NCBI RefSeq assembly: GCF_014697545.1 | Contig: NZ_JACJSA010000024.1 | Coordinates: 62,001-126,000 of the forward strand | Length of the DNA: 64,000 bases | Direction: 5' to 3' | DNA from: Oscillatoria sp. FACHB-1407 | GTDB lineage: Bacteria > Cyanobacteriota > Cyanobacteriia > Elainellales > Elainellaceae | Shown: piece after piece, positions 46,526-55,582 of the stretch | How positions within the stretch are numbered: the first letter of the stretch is position 1 | How the letters are laid out: the number at the start of each line of letters is the position of its first letter | The notes under the pieces: model-generated | Seen by the model: the letters and a program-made list of their open reading frames with translations, nothing else | Database searches by the model: none | What the model was told of the DNA's origin: nothing | Made by a program: the position numbers and the translations under genes

Positions 46526-47434
46526 ATGGTTCTGAGCGACTCTCTCCAATCCACATCGGCGATCTGGCAATGGCATGACCTACCCATCCGTTACCAAACG
46601 GCTGGGACAACTGGAGACGCAGTCATTCTGGTGCATGGCTTTGGCGCATCCAGTGACCACTGGCGCAAAAATATTCCTGTGTTGGCAGAAACGCACCGCG
46701 TCTACGCGCTCGATCTGCTGGGGTTTGGTCTCTCTGCCAAGCCCACCCCCGGAGAGCCATTTCTCTACACCTTTGAAACCTGGGGACAGCAAATCGTTGA
46801 GTTTTGCCAAGAGATTGTAGGGACTCCTGCCTTTTTAGTAGGCAACTCGGTCGGATGTATTGCTGCCCTACAAGCCGCCGTCATGGCACCCCAACTGGCA
46901 TCAGGTGTCGTGCTCCTCAACTGCTCCCTCCGCCTGTTGCACGATCGCAAGCGAGCCAGCTTACCCTGGCATCGTCGCTCATCGGCTCCACTGCTACAAT
47001 CCCTGCTGAGCTATCGCCCCTTTGGCAATTACTTTTTTAATCAACTGGCGAAAGCCAAGGTGATTCGCAAAATTTTGCTGCAAGCCTATCGCGATCCATC
47101 TGCTGTCACCGATGAATTGGTAGATCTGTTGCTCCAACCTGCTCTAGAGCCAGGAGCTGCTGCCGTTTTTCTGGCGTTTACCCGTTATTCTCAAGGACCA
47201 TTAGCAGAGGATCTGCTCCCTCAACTGACTTGCCCTGCACTGATTGCCTGGGGAGACGCTGACCCATGGGAGCCGATCGCCCTTGGACGAGAGTTAAGCA
47301 ACTTTCCAGCCGTTGAGGACTTTATCCCCCTAGAAGGGGTAGGTCACTGCCCACAGGATGAAGCCCCGGATCAGGTCAACACGATTTTACAGAACTGGTT
47401 TGACAAACATCGTAGTAGCAAAGCAAACCCTTGA
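46526..47434 (+). CDS. Alpha/beta-fold hydrolase
   Basis: 302 residues. Oxyanion region HGFGASSDHWRKN, nucleophile elbow GNSVGC (Ser), acid in GDADPWEP and catalytic His in GVGHCPQDEAP complete the triad. Such hydrolases in cyanobacteria are often annotated as haloalkane dehalogenase/epoxide hydrolase- or MhpC-like; the substrate is not predictable. Divergent from priA. Confidence 0.88.
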   Translation: MVLSDSLQSTSAIWQWHDLPIRYQTAGTTGDAVILVHGFGASSDHWRKNIPVLAETHRVYALDLLGFGLSAKPTPGEPFLYTFETWGQQIVEFCQEIVGTPAFLVGNSVGCIAALQAAVMAPQLASGVVLLNCSLRLLHDRKRASLPWHRRSSAPLLQSLLSYRPFGNYFFNQLAKAKVIRKILLQAYRDPSAVTDELVDLLLQPALEPGAAAVFLAFTRYSQGPLAEDLLPQLTCPALIAWGDADPWEPIALGRELSNFPAVEDFIPLEGVGHCPQDEAPDQVNTILQNWFDKHRSSKANP

Positions 47435-47678
47435 TGCAAAAGAAACAATGGGTGTTGCTAATCCAAGATGTGAATCTCGTAGAGGCGTTTCGCCAAACAT
47501 CCGTACAACGGGTGTGAGGTTTAATGACTTTTGGACAAGGTTTTACCATCAACGGTAAGAGACACGAACGATATTAATGGCTAATACCTGAAGACAATAA
47601 TTTCTATGTGACATCAGTGCATAAAGGAACATCCCTTCGTACAATAGAGTTCTATTGATTGACGAGGAGAACGAAGCC

Positions 47679-47984
47679 GTGCCATTTGCCGTTGGTGTCA
47701 TTCAAACCCTTGGGTTTCCGGGCGTATTGGCTGCGGCAGATGCAATGGTGAAAGGGGCGCGCGTCACCCTGGTGTATTATGGCTTAGCCGAACGGGGCGA
47801 GTTTATCGTTGCCATTCGAGGTGCGACATCGGAGGTAAAACCTGCGATCGAAGCGGGTATCGAAGCGGCAAAAAAAACGCCAGGTTGTGCCGAAATTTCC
47901 TACTACATCGTGCCGAACCCCCCTGAAAACCTGGAAGCGGTCTTACCGATTCAATACACTGCAAAAGTTGAACGGTTTATATAG
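47679..47984 (+). CDS. ccmK3: Carboxysome shell protein CcmK3
   Basis: 101 residues, a single bacterial-microcompartment (BMC) domain: VGVIQTLGFPGVLAAADAMVKGARVTL ... SEVKPAIEAGIEAAKKTPG. The start is the GTG at 47679, behind GAGGAG; an upstream TTG frame does not fit the family. The pore loop reads GLAERG instead of the KIGS of CcmK1/2, as in CcmK3. CcmK3 is known to form heterohexamers with CcmK4. The ccmK4 gene follows after 130 bases, the usual satellite locus away from ccmKLMNO. Confidence 0.88.
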   Translation: MPFAVGVIQTLGFPGVLAAADAMVKGARVTLVYYGLAERGEFIVAIRGATSEVKPAIEAGIEAAKKTPGCAEISYYIVPNPPENLEAVLPIQYTAKVERFI

Positions 47985-48114
47985 GTTAGTTAAGACTTCT
48001 ATAGAGCCGTCTCAAATTAAGTGCGAACCCTGAGTTTTGGTAAAAGCTGGGGCGATCGCCCGTACAATAAACAATGAATTCACCCATCATCTGCGTTTTT
48101 AATAGGAGTTAGAC

Positions 48115-48453
48115 ATGCCCGTTGCGGTTGGAGCACTGGAGACAAAAGGTTTTCCTGCTGTATTAGCGGCAGCAGATGCAATGGTGAAAGCAGGTCGCGT
48201 CACCTTAGTTGGTTACATTCGAGCCGGAAGTGCTCGATTCACCGTAATGATTCGTGGCGACGTGTCAGAGGTCAAAACTGCAATGGATGCAGGCATTCAT
48301 GCCGCAGAAAACACCCCCGGTGGCACGTTAGAAACCTGGGTTATCATTCCCCGTCCCCACGAAAATGTGGAGTGTGTGTTGCCGATCGCCTTCACCCAGG
48401 ATGTTGAGCGGTTCCGCGAATCGGTCGAAACGCCCATTCTGCCAGGACGATAA
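48115..48453 (+). CDS. ccmK4: Carboxysome shell protein CcmK4
   Basis: 112 residues, one BMC domain (VGALETKGFPAVLAAADAMVKAGRVTLVGY ... VSEVKTAMDAGIHAAENTPGG), with pore loop RAGSAR. It forms hexameric facet tiles of the beta-carboxysome shell, probably mixed with CcmK3, adjusting permeability to bicarbonate and RuBP (family knowledge). TAGGAG ribosome-binding site and ATG. A strong terminator follows, closing the ccmK3-ccmK4 unit. Confidence 0.92.
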   Translation: MPVAVGALETKGFPAVLAAADAMVKAGRVTLVGYIRAGSARFTVMIRGDVSEVKTAMDAGIHAAENTPGGTLETWVIIPRPHENVECVLPIAFTQDVERFRESVETPILPGR

Positions 48454-48482
48454 ACTGGTCTATTCCGAGTCTCAAATTCCCC

Positions 48483-48520
48483 AGATCTCCAACTTCTTCA
48501 ACAAGTTGGAGATCTCTTGT
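48483..48520 (+). terminator. Terminator of ccmK3-ccmK4
   Basis: A perfect 13-bp stem AGATCTCCAACTT / AAGTTGGAGATCT with a 7-base loop, followed by CTTGTTTT, 29 bases behind the ccmK4 stop. Confidence 0.88.
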
Positions 48521-48634
48521 TTTATAGCCGTAGCCACATTTGATGAGGCGGAGGCGAGCCAGAAAGCTTTCCCAGAAGCCGGGTTTGAGCCATTACCTTT
48601 GCCTTAAGCTTTCTGACCAAAGCCATATAAGCAA

Positions 48635-48667
48635 AAAACTCCGGCTTCCCAGAGAAGCCAGAGTTTT
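48635..48667 (-). terminator. Terminator of mraY
   Basis: A 14-bp stem with one mismatch (AAAACTCCGGCTTC / GAAGCCAGAGTTTT) and 5-base loop; on the minus strand it ends in a run of six T. It lies 18 bases past the mraY stop. Confidence 0.85.
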
Positions 48668-48685
48668 GAGAAATCAAAGCCTGAT

Positions 48686-49783
48686 TTACAGGTAAAGTGC
48701 GATGCAGATAAGTGCCAGCAGCCCACCTACCAGATAGAAACGAGCCACGACTTGAATCTCACTCCATCCAGTCAGTTCCAAATGATGATGCAGGGGAGCC
48801 ATTTTGAATAGACGCTTACCCACCCCGTTACTATCTTTAGTCGCTTTGTAATAGCTCACCTGAGCAATCACCGATAGTGTCTCCGCAAAGAAGATGCCAC
48901 TGAGGATGAGTAACCCAAGCAAGTTTTGAGTCAAGATGGCGACTGCTGCCAGAGCACCCCCCATCGCCAGTGCTCCGGTGTCACCCATAAACACCCGTGC
49001 AGGATTGTGATTATGCACCAAAAATCCTAGAAAACTACCTGCCATACAAGCGCAGAACACCATCAAATCTGGAGAGGTGGGAGAAACCAGAACGGCTAAC
49101 CCAAACAGGGCGATCGCCCCCGTTCCTCCAGCCAAACCATCCAAACCATCGGTCAGGTTGGTCGCATTGCTCTCAGCTACCAACACAAACCAGGCAAGGG
49201 GATAAAACAAAAACCCTAATGGAAGCGTCAAACCCAGCGGTAACGCTAATCCAGTGATATTAGTCGATTGACCACTCCACATGGCCCACAAACAAAATAA
49301 TGCCCCAAAGCCAATCTGGAGCATCAATTTCAAGCGCGGAGAAATGCCTTTATTTGATTTACGTCGCAAAATTTGCCAGTCGTCTAGCCAGCCAATAAAA
49401 CCATAGGCAAGTGTCAGAGCGGCTACAGCGACAACATTTGGCGTAAACCCTGACCAGAGCAGTGCGATCGCCACACCCGTTGGCACGACAAACAACCCAC
49501 CCATGGTCGGCGTTCCAGCTTTTTTTAAGTGCGCCTGGGGACCGTCTTCACGAATAAATTGCCCCATCTTTAGGCGACGCAGTTGAGGCACAACCCAAAA
49601 CCCTAAGAGCGCAGTTGCGATCGCACTAACCCATAGGGGCAGTGTTAAAGCGACACCCCAGGGAGTGCGACCTGCAAGCATATCAAGCAGGGGAGCAATG
49701 CCCAGGAGAACGGTTCCCAGAATAATGGATAGCACCCTACCTGAAAGACCTATCTGTTCATTCGGCGATAATTTAGCATCCAC
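48686..49783 (-). CDS. mraY: Phospho-N-acetylmuramoyl-pentapeptide transferase
   Basis: 365 residues, about ten membrane helices: makes lipid I, the first membrane step of peptidoglycan synthesis. Signatures are KKAGTPTMGG, ESNATNLTDGLDGLAGGTG (catalytic aspartates), FMGDTGALAMGG and KMAPLHHHLELTGWSE. Stand-alone gene with its own terminator. The start ATG gives a longer N terminus than E. coli MraY, as in other cyanobacteria. Confidence 0.96.
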   Translation of the reverse strand: MDAKLSPNEQIGLSGRVLSIILGTVLLGIAPLLDMLAGRTPWGVALTLPLWVSAIATALLGFWVVPQLRRLKMGQFIREDGPQAHLKKAGTPTMGGLFVVPTGVAIALLWSGFTPNVVAVAALTLAYGFIGWLDDWQILRRKSNKGISPRLKLMLQIGFGALFCLWAMWSGQSTNITGLALPLGLTLPLGFLFYPLAWFVLVAESNATNLTDGLDGLAGGTGAIALFGLAVLVSPTSPDLMVFCACMAGSFLGFLVHNHNPARVFMGDTGALAMGGALAAVAILTQNLLGLLILSGIFFAETLSVIAQVSYYKATKDSNGVGKRLFKMAPLHHHLELTGWSEIQVVARFYLVGGLLALICIALYL

Positions 49784-49913
49784 GATTGTGTCATCTCACT
49801 TCACACCACACCTCAAAGACTGCAAGCCAGTCTTGACCAAATCAGGAATAATCTTCACACATGTCAACGATTTTGAAAATACTTAATTAAGCAAGTATTT
49901 CTTAACGTCCTGT

Positions 49914-50150
49914 CTATTCATCGAGATCGAGGACATCGTCATCGTCGTCATCCATTTCAAAGCTGTTGTCTTCGCCTGCCATCAGCTCATTGATTTCTTC
50001 TTCATCGTCACGATAGTCAAAATCCCCAGTATCGCGAGCTAGAAGACGACCCGTACCCTCCAACCAATCGAGAATAGAGGCATCCCGTTGGGGCGGGATC
50101 ACAGGGGCGGGTTTATTGCGAGGCTCTTCACGTAAGGCGCGATTTTCCAT
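49914..50150 (-). CDS. DUF3134 small acidic protein
   Basis: 78 residues. The N-terminal half LREEPRNKPAPVIPPQRDASILDWLEGTGRLLARD is the DUF3134 signature as I recall it from cyanobacteria. The C-terminal half is almost entirely acidic (MDDDDDDVLDLDE). No catalytic motif; function unknown. Divergent from the fibrillin gene, with 160 bases between. Confidence 0.75.
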   Translation of the reverse strand: MENRALREEPRNKPAPVIPPQRDASILDWLEGTGRLLARDTGDFDYRDDEEEINELMAGEDNSFEMDDDDDDVLDLDE

Positions 50151-50310
50151 AAAAGTTCTGCGTAAGGGTAGGGTTTAGACAAAATTGCCCAAACTCCAGT
50201 GTATGTCAAGATGTGAGGATGGGATTGTAGATAAAAAGGCTTTATAAATTGTCGTCGTAGATAAGCTCTAACCTATCTATAGTGAAGACAGAGCTTAGGA
50301 GCGCAGCACC

Positions 50311-50898
50311 ATGATTGGCAAGACGGCACTGTTAGAGGCGATCGCAGGTAAAAACCGGGGCTTGTTAGCCACCGATGCCGACCAGAGAGCCATTCTTGCT
50401 GCCGTTGCTCAACTTGAAGATCGCAACCCCACCCCTCGCCCTGTTGAAGCACTGGACAAACTCGATGGCAATTGGCGGTTACTGTATACCACTAGCCAGG
50501 ATTTGTTGCGGGTTGAACAAGTGCCATTCCTCAAGCTGGGGCAAGTCTATCAATATGTCCGCGCCAATGCAGCCAAGATTTACAACGTTGCTGAAGTGGC
50601 TGGTCTACCTTATCTAGAAGGGTTGGTGAGTGTCGCCGCTCGATTTCAGGCAGTCAATGAACGTCGGGTGGATGTTAAATTTGAGCGATCGATCTTGGGA
50701 CTTCAGCGATTGGTTGACTATCGCTCCGTTGACTATTTCGTAGCCCAAATTGAAGCGGGTAAAACGTTTACGGCGATCGACGTCAGTCTGGAAAATCGCG
50801 ATCGCCAGGGTTGGTTAGACATCACTTATTTAGATGACGACTTGAGAATCGGACGGGGCAACGAGGGCAGCGTCTTTGTTTTAACCAAAGTTAACTGA
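50311..50898 (+). CDS. PAP/fibrillin family protein
   Basis: 195 residues of the plastid-lipid-associated protein (fibrillin) family, a lipocalin-like barrel linked to thylakoid lipid and plastoquinone homeostasis. Typical segments are LDGNWRLLYTTSQDLL, FLKLGQVYQYV, VSVAARFQAVNERRVDVKFERSILGLQRLV and WLDITYLDDDLRIGRGNEGSVFVLTK. It is followed after 16 bases by the nuclease-like gene. Confidence 0.9.
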   Translation: MIGKTALLEAIAGKNRGLLATDADQRAILAAVAQLEDRNPTPRPVEALDKLDGNWRLLYTTSQDLLRVEQVPFLKLGQVYQYVRANAAKIYNVAEVAGLPYLEGLVSVAARFQAVNERRVDVKFERSILGLQRLVDYRSVDYFVAQIEAGKTFTAIDVSLENRDRQGWLDITYLDDDLRIGRGNEGSVFVLTKVN

Positions 50899-50914
50899 TG
50901 AGTGCTTGGAAATA

Positions 50915-51694
50915 ATGGTCATACGCTTATCCCAGGGGCAGCTTAGCTTGCTAGAAATCTGCCCTCGCAAGTTTCAACACAGTTATCTAGACCAGCTTGG
51001 CTCGCTGACTCCGGTCGAGCAACAGGAACGCTTGATCTGGGGACAACAGTTTCACCGGCTGATGCAACAACATGAGTTGGGCTTGCCACTCACGGTCTCT
51101 TCAGATGAAGCGGCTCCACTCAAAAACCATGTTGAAGCCCTGGTTAAAGCAGCACCAGAGATCTTCCACACCCCCAACGTTTTGTTGCGGCAGAGCGAAC
51201 ATCGGCGCACCGTGGAATTTGCAGGGTATCTGTTGACGGTGGTTTATGACCTGCTGATCCTGGAGGACAGACGAGCGCAGATTTTAGACTGGAAGACCTA
51301 TCCACGCCCTACCCAGTCACGATCGCTAGAACGCAACTGGCAGACGCGCTTATATCCATTCGTCTTAGCTGAAACAACCGATTACCGACCCGAAGATATC
51401 TCCATCACCTATTGGTTTGTCCAGGGGAGAGCAGAAGATGGCGAGGCGGCTCAACCTCAACACCTGACATTCCGCTATAGCCCTACTCAACACCAGCGCG
51501 ATCGCCAAGATATCGCCCGTCTACTCGGTCAACTGACCCAGTGGCGATTGGCTGAGGAGCCGTTTCCCCAAGTAGATCCATCTCAGGGATATTGTACGAG
51601 TTGTCCGTTTGCGATTCGATGTCGTCGTAGTGGGTATGAGCAAAACGATGGAATATCGCTCACGCTCGCTGAGATTCAAGAGGTGACATTGTAG
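50915..51694 (+). CDS. PD-(D/E)XK nuclease family protein with Fe-S-type cysteines
   Basis: 259 residues from the ATG at 50915 (a TTG 3 codons upstream is weaker). The nuclease core has the acidic strand LLILEDRRAQILDWKTYPRP, where the D-x-K of the PD-(D/E)XK motif is visible. One Cys near the N terminus (LLEICPRKFQHSYL) and three near the C terminus (YCTSCPFAIRCRRSG) fit the 4Fe-4S staple seen in AddB/Cas4-like nucleases. No cas genes or helicase lie nearby. The stop codon is inside a 14-base tandem repeat. Confidence 0.8.
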   Translation: MVIRLSQGQLSLLEICPRKFQHSYLDQLGSLTPVEQQERLIWGQQFHRLMQQHELGLPLTVSSDEAAPLKNHVEALVKAAPEIFHTPNVLLRQSEHRRTVEFAGYLLTVVYDLLILEDRRAQILDWKTYPRPTQSRSLERNWQTRLYPFVLAETTDYRPEDISITYWFVQGRAEDGEAAQPQHLTFRYSPTQHQRDRQDIARLLGQLTQWRLAEEPFPQVDPSQGYCTSCPFAIRCRRSGYEQNDGISLTLAEIQEVTL

Positions 51695-51721
51695 AGGTGA
51701 CATTGTAGAGGTGACGTTGCA
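51680..51721. repeat. Three copies of a 14-base unit across a stop codon
   Basis: The unit GAGGTGACATTGTA is repeated three times (the third copy has two changes). The nuclease gene's TAG stop (51692-51694) falls at the junction of the first and second copies; since 14 is not a multiple of 3, the extra copies change the reading frame beyond the stop. Confidence 0.8.
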
Positions 51722-51828
51722 GAAATGCATAAATCGCTACATTCGTAAATATTCCCTCAACAAAAGTTTGCACCATTCTCAGAAATCTTGTTACAGTGCA
51801 GATATCGCTCCACTGTCACTAACTCCTC

Positions 51829-52209
51829 ATGCCTAGATTTCTTGGAATCATTCCGGCTCCACCAAAACTGCAATCCCGCTCACGGGTTTACGATCTCAAA
51901 AGCCGTTTGGATTGGGGCGAACCTGCCCTGACAATCATCGATGTCCGCGATCGCACCGAGTTTAATCAGGGACACGTCATGGGTGCCATTTCGATACCTA
52001 TGAAGGAATTGGTCAAGCGTGCTTTAACCACCCTGGAGCTTGACCGAGATATTTATGTGTATGGCGATACCGACGACGAAACGGCGATCGCCGCTAACTC
52101 CCTGCGCGATGCTGGATACTCCCATATCTCCGAGTTACGGGGTGGGGTCGCTGCCTGGAAAGCGGTCGGTTATCCCGTCGAGTCGGCTCTCATCTTTAGA
52201 GCCTCTTAA
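51829..52209 (+). CDS. Rhodanese-like domain protein without catalytic Cys
   Basis: 126 residues, one rhodanese fold: LTIIDVRDRTEFNQGHVMGAISIPM and ISELRGGVAAWKAVGYPVE. The active-site loop, normally C-x5-(R/S), reads YGDTDDETA and has no cysteine, so sulfur transfer is unlikely; a regulatory or binding role is more plausible. It converges on uppS across 8 bases. Confidence 0.85.
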   Translation: MPRFLGIIPAPPKLQSRSRVYDLKSRLDWGEPALTIIDVRDRTEFNQGHVMGAISIPMKELVKRALTTLELDRDIYVYGDTDDETAIAANSLRDAGYSHISELRGGVAAWKAVGYPVESALIFRAS

Positions 52210-52217
52210 TACAGCGG

Positions 52218-52970
52218 TTACTTCACTCGCCCAAAACGGCGATCGCGCTGTTGATAAGCACACAACGCTCGGTGAAACTCGGCTCGGTCAAAGTCGGGCC
52301 ACATCGTGTCAGTGATGTAAATCTCTGCGTATGCCATCTGCCACAGCAGAAAGTTGCTGATCCGCATTTCGCCACTAGTGCGAATTAATAAGTCAGGATC
52401 ACACACTCCACGGGTGTAAAGGTGCTGTTCAAACAGCGATTCATCGATGTCTTCGGGTTGAATCAACCCCTGCTGAACCTGAGTGGCGATCGCGCGACAC
52501 GCCTGCACAATTTCCTGGCGACCCCCGTAATTTGTCGCCACTGAAAACTCAATGCCTTGATTGTGTTGAGTTTCAATCATAGAGCGTTCGATTTCTGCCC
52601 GGAGCGATGGTGGTAGTGCGCTCAAATTACCCACAAAGCGAATCCGAACATCCTCTGCCATCATCTCGCGCAACTCTTGTCGCAGCACGCGCTCGAACAA
52701 AGTCATCAAAAAGTCCACTTCTTCGAGTGGACGTCCCCAGTTCTCTGTCGAGAATGCATAGGCTGTCAAGGCTTTGATACCCCAGTCTTTACAACAGCGG
52801 AGCATGTCCTTGAGTGTGTCTACCCCCCGACGATGCCCCATAATCCGAGGCAACCCCTGTCGCTTTGCCCAGCGACCATTGCCATCCATAATCACAGCCA
52901 CATGTCTTGGCAATCGTTCCCGATCTAAATCGGCAGGTAACTCTCTTAAAAGGGTGGAATTTGCTGTCAT
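52218..52970 (-). CDS. uppS: Isoprenyl transferase (undecaprenyl diphosphate synthase)
   Basis: 250 residues, cis-prenyltransferase. Motifs are [26 protein letters not shown] (catalytic Asp, diphosphate-binding), [22 protein letters not shown] and [26 protein letters not shown] in its C-terminal third. It makes the C55 lipid carrier for peptidoglycan and glycans. Its ATG overlaps the cdaA stop by 4 bases, so the two are translationally coupled. Confidence 0.95.
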   Translation of the reverse strand: MTANSTLLRELPADLDRERLPRHVAVIMDGNGRWAKRQGLPRIMGHRRGVDTLKDMLRCCKDWGIKALTAYAFSTENWGRPLEEVDFLMTLFERVLRQELREMMAEDVRIRFVGNLSALPPSLRAEIERSMIETQHNQGIEFSVATNYGGRQEIVQACRAIATQVQQGLIQPEDIDESLFEQHLYTRGVCDPDLLIRTSGEMRISNFLLWQMAYAEIYITDTMWPDFDRAEFHRALCAYQQRDRRFGRVK

Positions 52971-53890
52971 TTTTTCTCCCGAGAAGCCGACAATAAAAAG
53001 CGGACAAAACGCGAAAACAACACCGTGACTTGAGTTCTAAGCTGGCGACCCAAACTCCGTAGTTGGGGGGCAACCGCCTCTCGTTCAACAGATTGAGAAA
53101 ACCGCGCCATTAATAGTTCCCTCAATTTATTGCTGGTTAGCGGTCGGTTTAAAACTCCTCGTTCGGCTAACGAAATAGACCCTGTCTCTTCGGATACAAC
53201 AACGCAGATGCAGTTTTCGACTCGTTCAGTGATTCCCATAGCAGCTCGGTGGCGAGTTCCTAACTGACGAGATGCTGTCCGCTCCGAGAGTGGCAGAATC
53301 ACCCCCGCAGCGACAACACGCGAAGCACGGATTAGAACCGCACCATCGTGTAACAGAGTCGTCGTTTGGAAGATGGTTTGTAGCAACTCCTTCGACACTT
53401 CTGCATTCAGTTTGACCCCTGGCACTGAAAAATCGCGTTCATCTATGGGACGGTTTGTTTCTAAAATCAGCAGTGCCCCTGTTCGGTTTTGCGATAGTTC
53501 CTTCACAGCGTCCACAATCTCATCAATGACACTATCGGGCTTCGGAATCGCCTCATGCGAGGGCTGAAAGAGTTGCAAGATCTCCCCCCGCCCTAACTGC
53601 TCCAGAAACCGACGAAACTCTGCCTGGAGGATAAATGCCATCGCCACCGCAGATCCAATCACCAGCTTTTCTAACACAAAGTTGAGCAGTTTCAGTTCAA
53701 AATAACTGCTCAACGCCGATGCCAGCATCAACAAAATTAACCCTCTGACCATCCAGAGGGTACGGCGTTCTCCAATAATGACCAGCACAATGTAGGTCAG
53801 AGCCAGAACCAACCCAACATCAATGACAGACCGTAGCAAGGACTGATCCCAGCCAAGGTTTGTCAGCCATTGCTTTAAGAGAGATGCCAT
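52967..53890 (-). CDS. cdaA: Diadenylate cyclase CdaA
   Basis: 307 residues from MASLLKQWL; the frame is open for 51 more codons but those are not family-like. Three N-terminal transmembrane helices (about 18-85 of the full domain region) precede the DisA_N (DAC) domain with the catalytic DGA (LLHDGAVLI) and RHR ([10 protein letters not shown]) motifs. It makes c-di-AMP, which controls K+ and osmotic balance and, in cyanobacteria, night survival (family knowledge). Order lysA-cdaA-uppS links second messenger and cell-wall synthesis. Confidence 0.93.
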   Translation of the reverse strand: MASLLKQWLTNLGWDQSLLRSVIDVGLVLALTYIVLVIIGERRTLWMVRGLILLMLASALSSYFELKLLNFVLEKLVIGSAVAMAFILQAEFRRFLEQLGRGEILQLFQPSHEAIPKPDSVIDEIVDAVKELSQNRTGALLILETNRPIDERDFSVPGVKLNAEVSKELLQTIFQTTTLLHDGAVLIRASRVVAAGVILPLSERTASRQLGTRHRAAMGITERVENCICVVVSEETGSISLAERGVLNRPLTSNKLRELLMARFSQSVEREAVAPQLRSLGRQLRTQVTVLFSRFVRFLLSASREKK

Positions 53891-54076
53891 CTGATTGATC
53901 TGGATGAACCATAACATCTGAAACAAAGCGAAGTTTAACAGGATGAAGGACAAAGTGAGCGCGTTAGGGTAAGAGCTAGTTTGAATGTTAGGCAGTTTGA
54001 TCACGTCAGCAAGATGCCTGCATGATCGTAGCCAAATTGCCACTCCCTCCTAGTCTGATCCTTCATCCTTTATCCT

Positions 54077-55480
54077 TTATGCTTGTTTGATCAGTCTTTC
54101 TGGTAGACGATCTTGTCGAATTAAATCTTGATAAGTTTCCCGTTGCAAAATTAAGTTTGCCTCTCCTGCATTGACTAAAACCGCCGCTGGACGAGGTAGA
54201 CGGTTGTAGTTGGATGCCATGCTGTAATTGTAGGCACCCGTTGCCATAACCACGAGGGTATCTCCTGGTTGAGTTTCAGGTAGATCAGCACTCTTAATGA
54301 CAATATCGCCAGATTCACAGTGTTTTCCGGCAATTGTCACGGTTTTTGTCAACGGTTCCCGCATACGATTGGCAGCGATCGCCCGATACACAGATTGATA
54401 CGTAATCGGACGGGGATTGTCCGACATACCGCCATCAACCGTAATGTAGGTGCGAATAGTCGGGATCTCCTTCTGGCTCCCTACGGTATAAGCAGTCACA
54501 CAGGCAGACCCAATCAGCGATCGCCCCGGCTCTACAATCAGTTTTGGCAGAGCAATGTTTTGAGCCTTGCAAGCTTGAGCCACACCTTCACCAACCGCCT
54601 TCACCCAGGCATCAATACTGGGGGGATCATCGGATTCAGTGTAGCGGATACCCAATCCACCACCCACATCTAACTCTTGCATCGACAAGCCATAACTTGC
54701 CGCTTTACTAAGCCACTGCACCATCACCCCTGGCAGATCTGCATGAGGTTGCAACTCAAAAATTTGGGAGCCAATGTGAGCGTGTAACCCAACACAATTT
54801 AGAGCAGGTTGTTGGCTGACAAACTGAAAGACCTCATCCAGTTGGTCGGGATCAAAGCCAAATTTGCTGTCTAAATGCCCCGTACGAATGTATTCGTGGG
54901 TGTGGCACTCAATTCCTGGGGTGAGGCGCAACATAATCCTGACTGGAGTCGCCTCTTCGTGCTTGTTTAGCTCGACCAGGGTTTTTAACTCATGCCAGTT
55001 GTCTACAACGATCGTGATCCCAGAGGCAATGGCAAACTGCAACTCGTCAACTGACTTATTATTACCGTGCAAATAGAGCTTATCAGTGGCGACTCCAGCT
55101 TCTAGAGCCGTATACAGCTCACCACCAGACACAACATCAATCCCCAGATTTTCACTGGCAACCACTGCACAGACGGCCAGACAATTCCATGCTTTGGAGG
55201 CATAGATCACCAGTGACTCACCCGGATAATACTGCTTCAACGCATCGCGATACTGACGGCAAGCCGTACGCAGCGTTGCTTCATCGAGGATGTAAAGCGG
55301 TGAGCCAAATCGATTGACCAGTTCAACGACATCACATCCACCAATTTCAAGATGGTTTTGAGCGTTAACCTGAGCGGTCAGAGGAAGCAAATACTGATTA
55401 GGAGAAGGGTTGTCTGACTGAATCTGAGGAAGATACTGGACACCACAACGCTCTGCCGCTGTAGCGGGAGTTGATACCAT
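54077..55480 (-). CDS. lysA: Diaminopimelate decarboxylase
   Basis: 467 residues from the ATG at 55480 (AAGGA upstream); a TTG start 12 codons earlier is possible. Fold III PLP enzyme: PLP-lysine in VIYASKAWNCLAV, HGNNKS, GLHAHIGSQIFELQPH, VDGGMSDNPRP and the catalytic Cys in GKHCESGDI. The last step of lysine synthesis. The N terminus (about 45 residues) is longer than in E. coli. First gene of the lysA-cdaA-uppS run. Confidence 0.95.
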   Translation of the reverse strand: MVSTPATAAERCGVQYLPQIQSDNPSPNQYLLPLTAQVNAQNHLEIGGCDVVELVNRFGSPLYILDEATLRTACRQYRDALKQYYPGESLVIYASKAWNCLAVCAVVASENLGIDVVSGGELYTALEAGVATDKLYLHGNNKSVDELQFAIASGITIVVDNWHELKTLVELNKHEEATPVRIMLRLTPGIECHTHEYIRTGHLDSKFGFDPDQLDEVFQFVSQQPALNCVGLHAHIGSQIFELQPHADLPGVMVQWLSKAASYGLSMQELDVGGGLGIRYTESDDPPSIDAWVKAVGEGVAQACKAQNIALPKLIVEPGRSLIGSACVTAYTVGSQKEIPTIRTYITVDGGMSDNPRPITYQSVYRAIAANRMREPLTKTVTIAGKHCESGDIVIKSADLPETQPGDTLVVMATGAYNYSMASNYNRLPRPAAVLVNAGEANLILQRETYQDLIRQDRLPERLIKQA

Positions 55481-55582
55481 CGTGTTCGATTTTTCCTTAA
55501 ATAATGAGGAGGGCAAGTGCGGTCTATATACCTAGTGTACAATTGAGGGCTGTGCATCCCGACCGATCTCCTTAACGGTTCT

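Noticed and set aside
50915-51694. Cas4-like nuclease as part of a CRISPR system
   Set aside because: Only the nuclease fold and Cys pattern are shared; there are no cas genes or repeats nearby.
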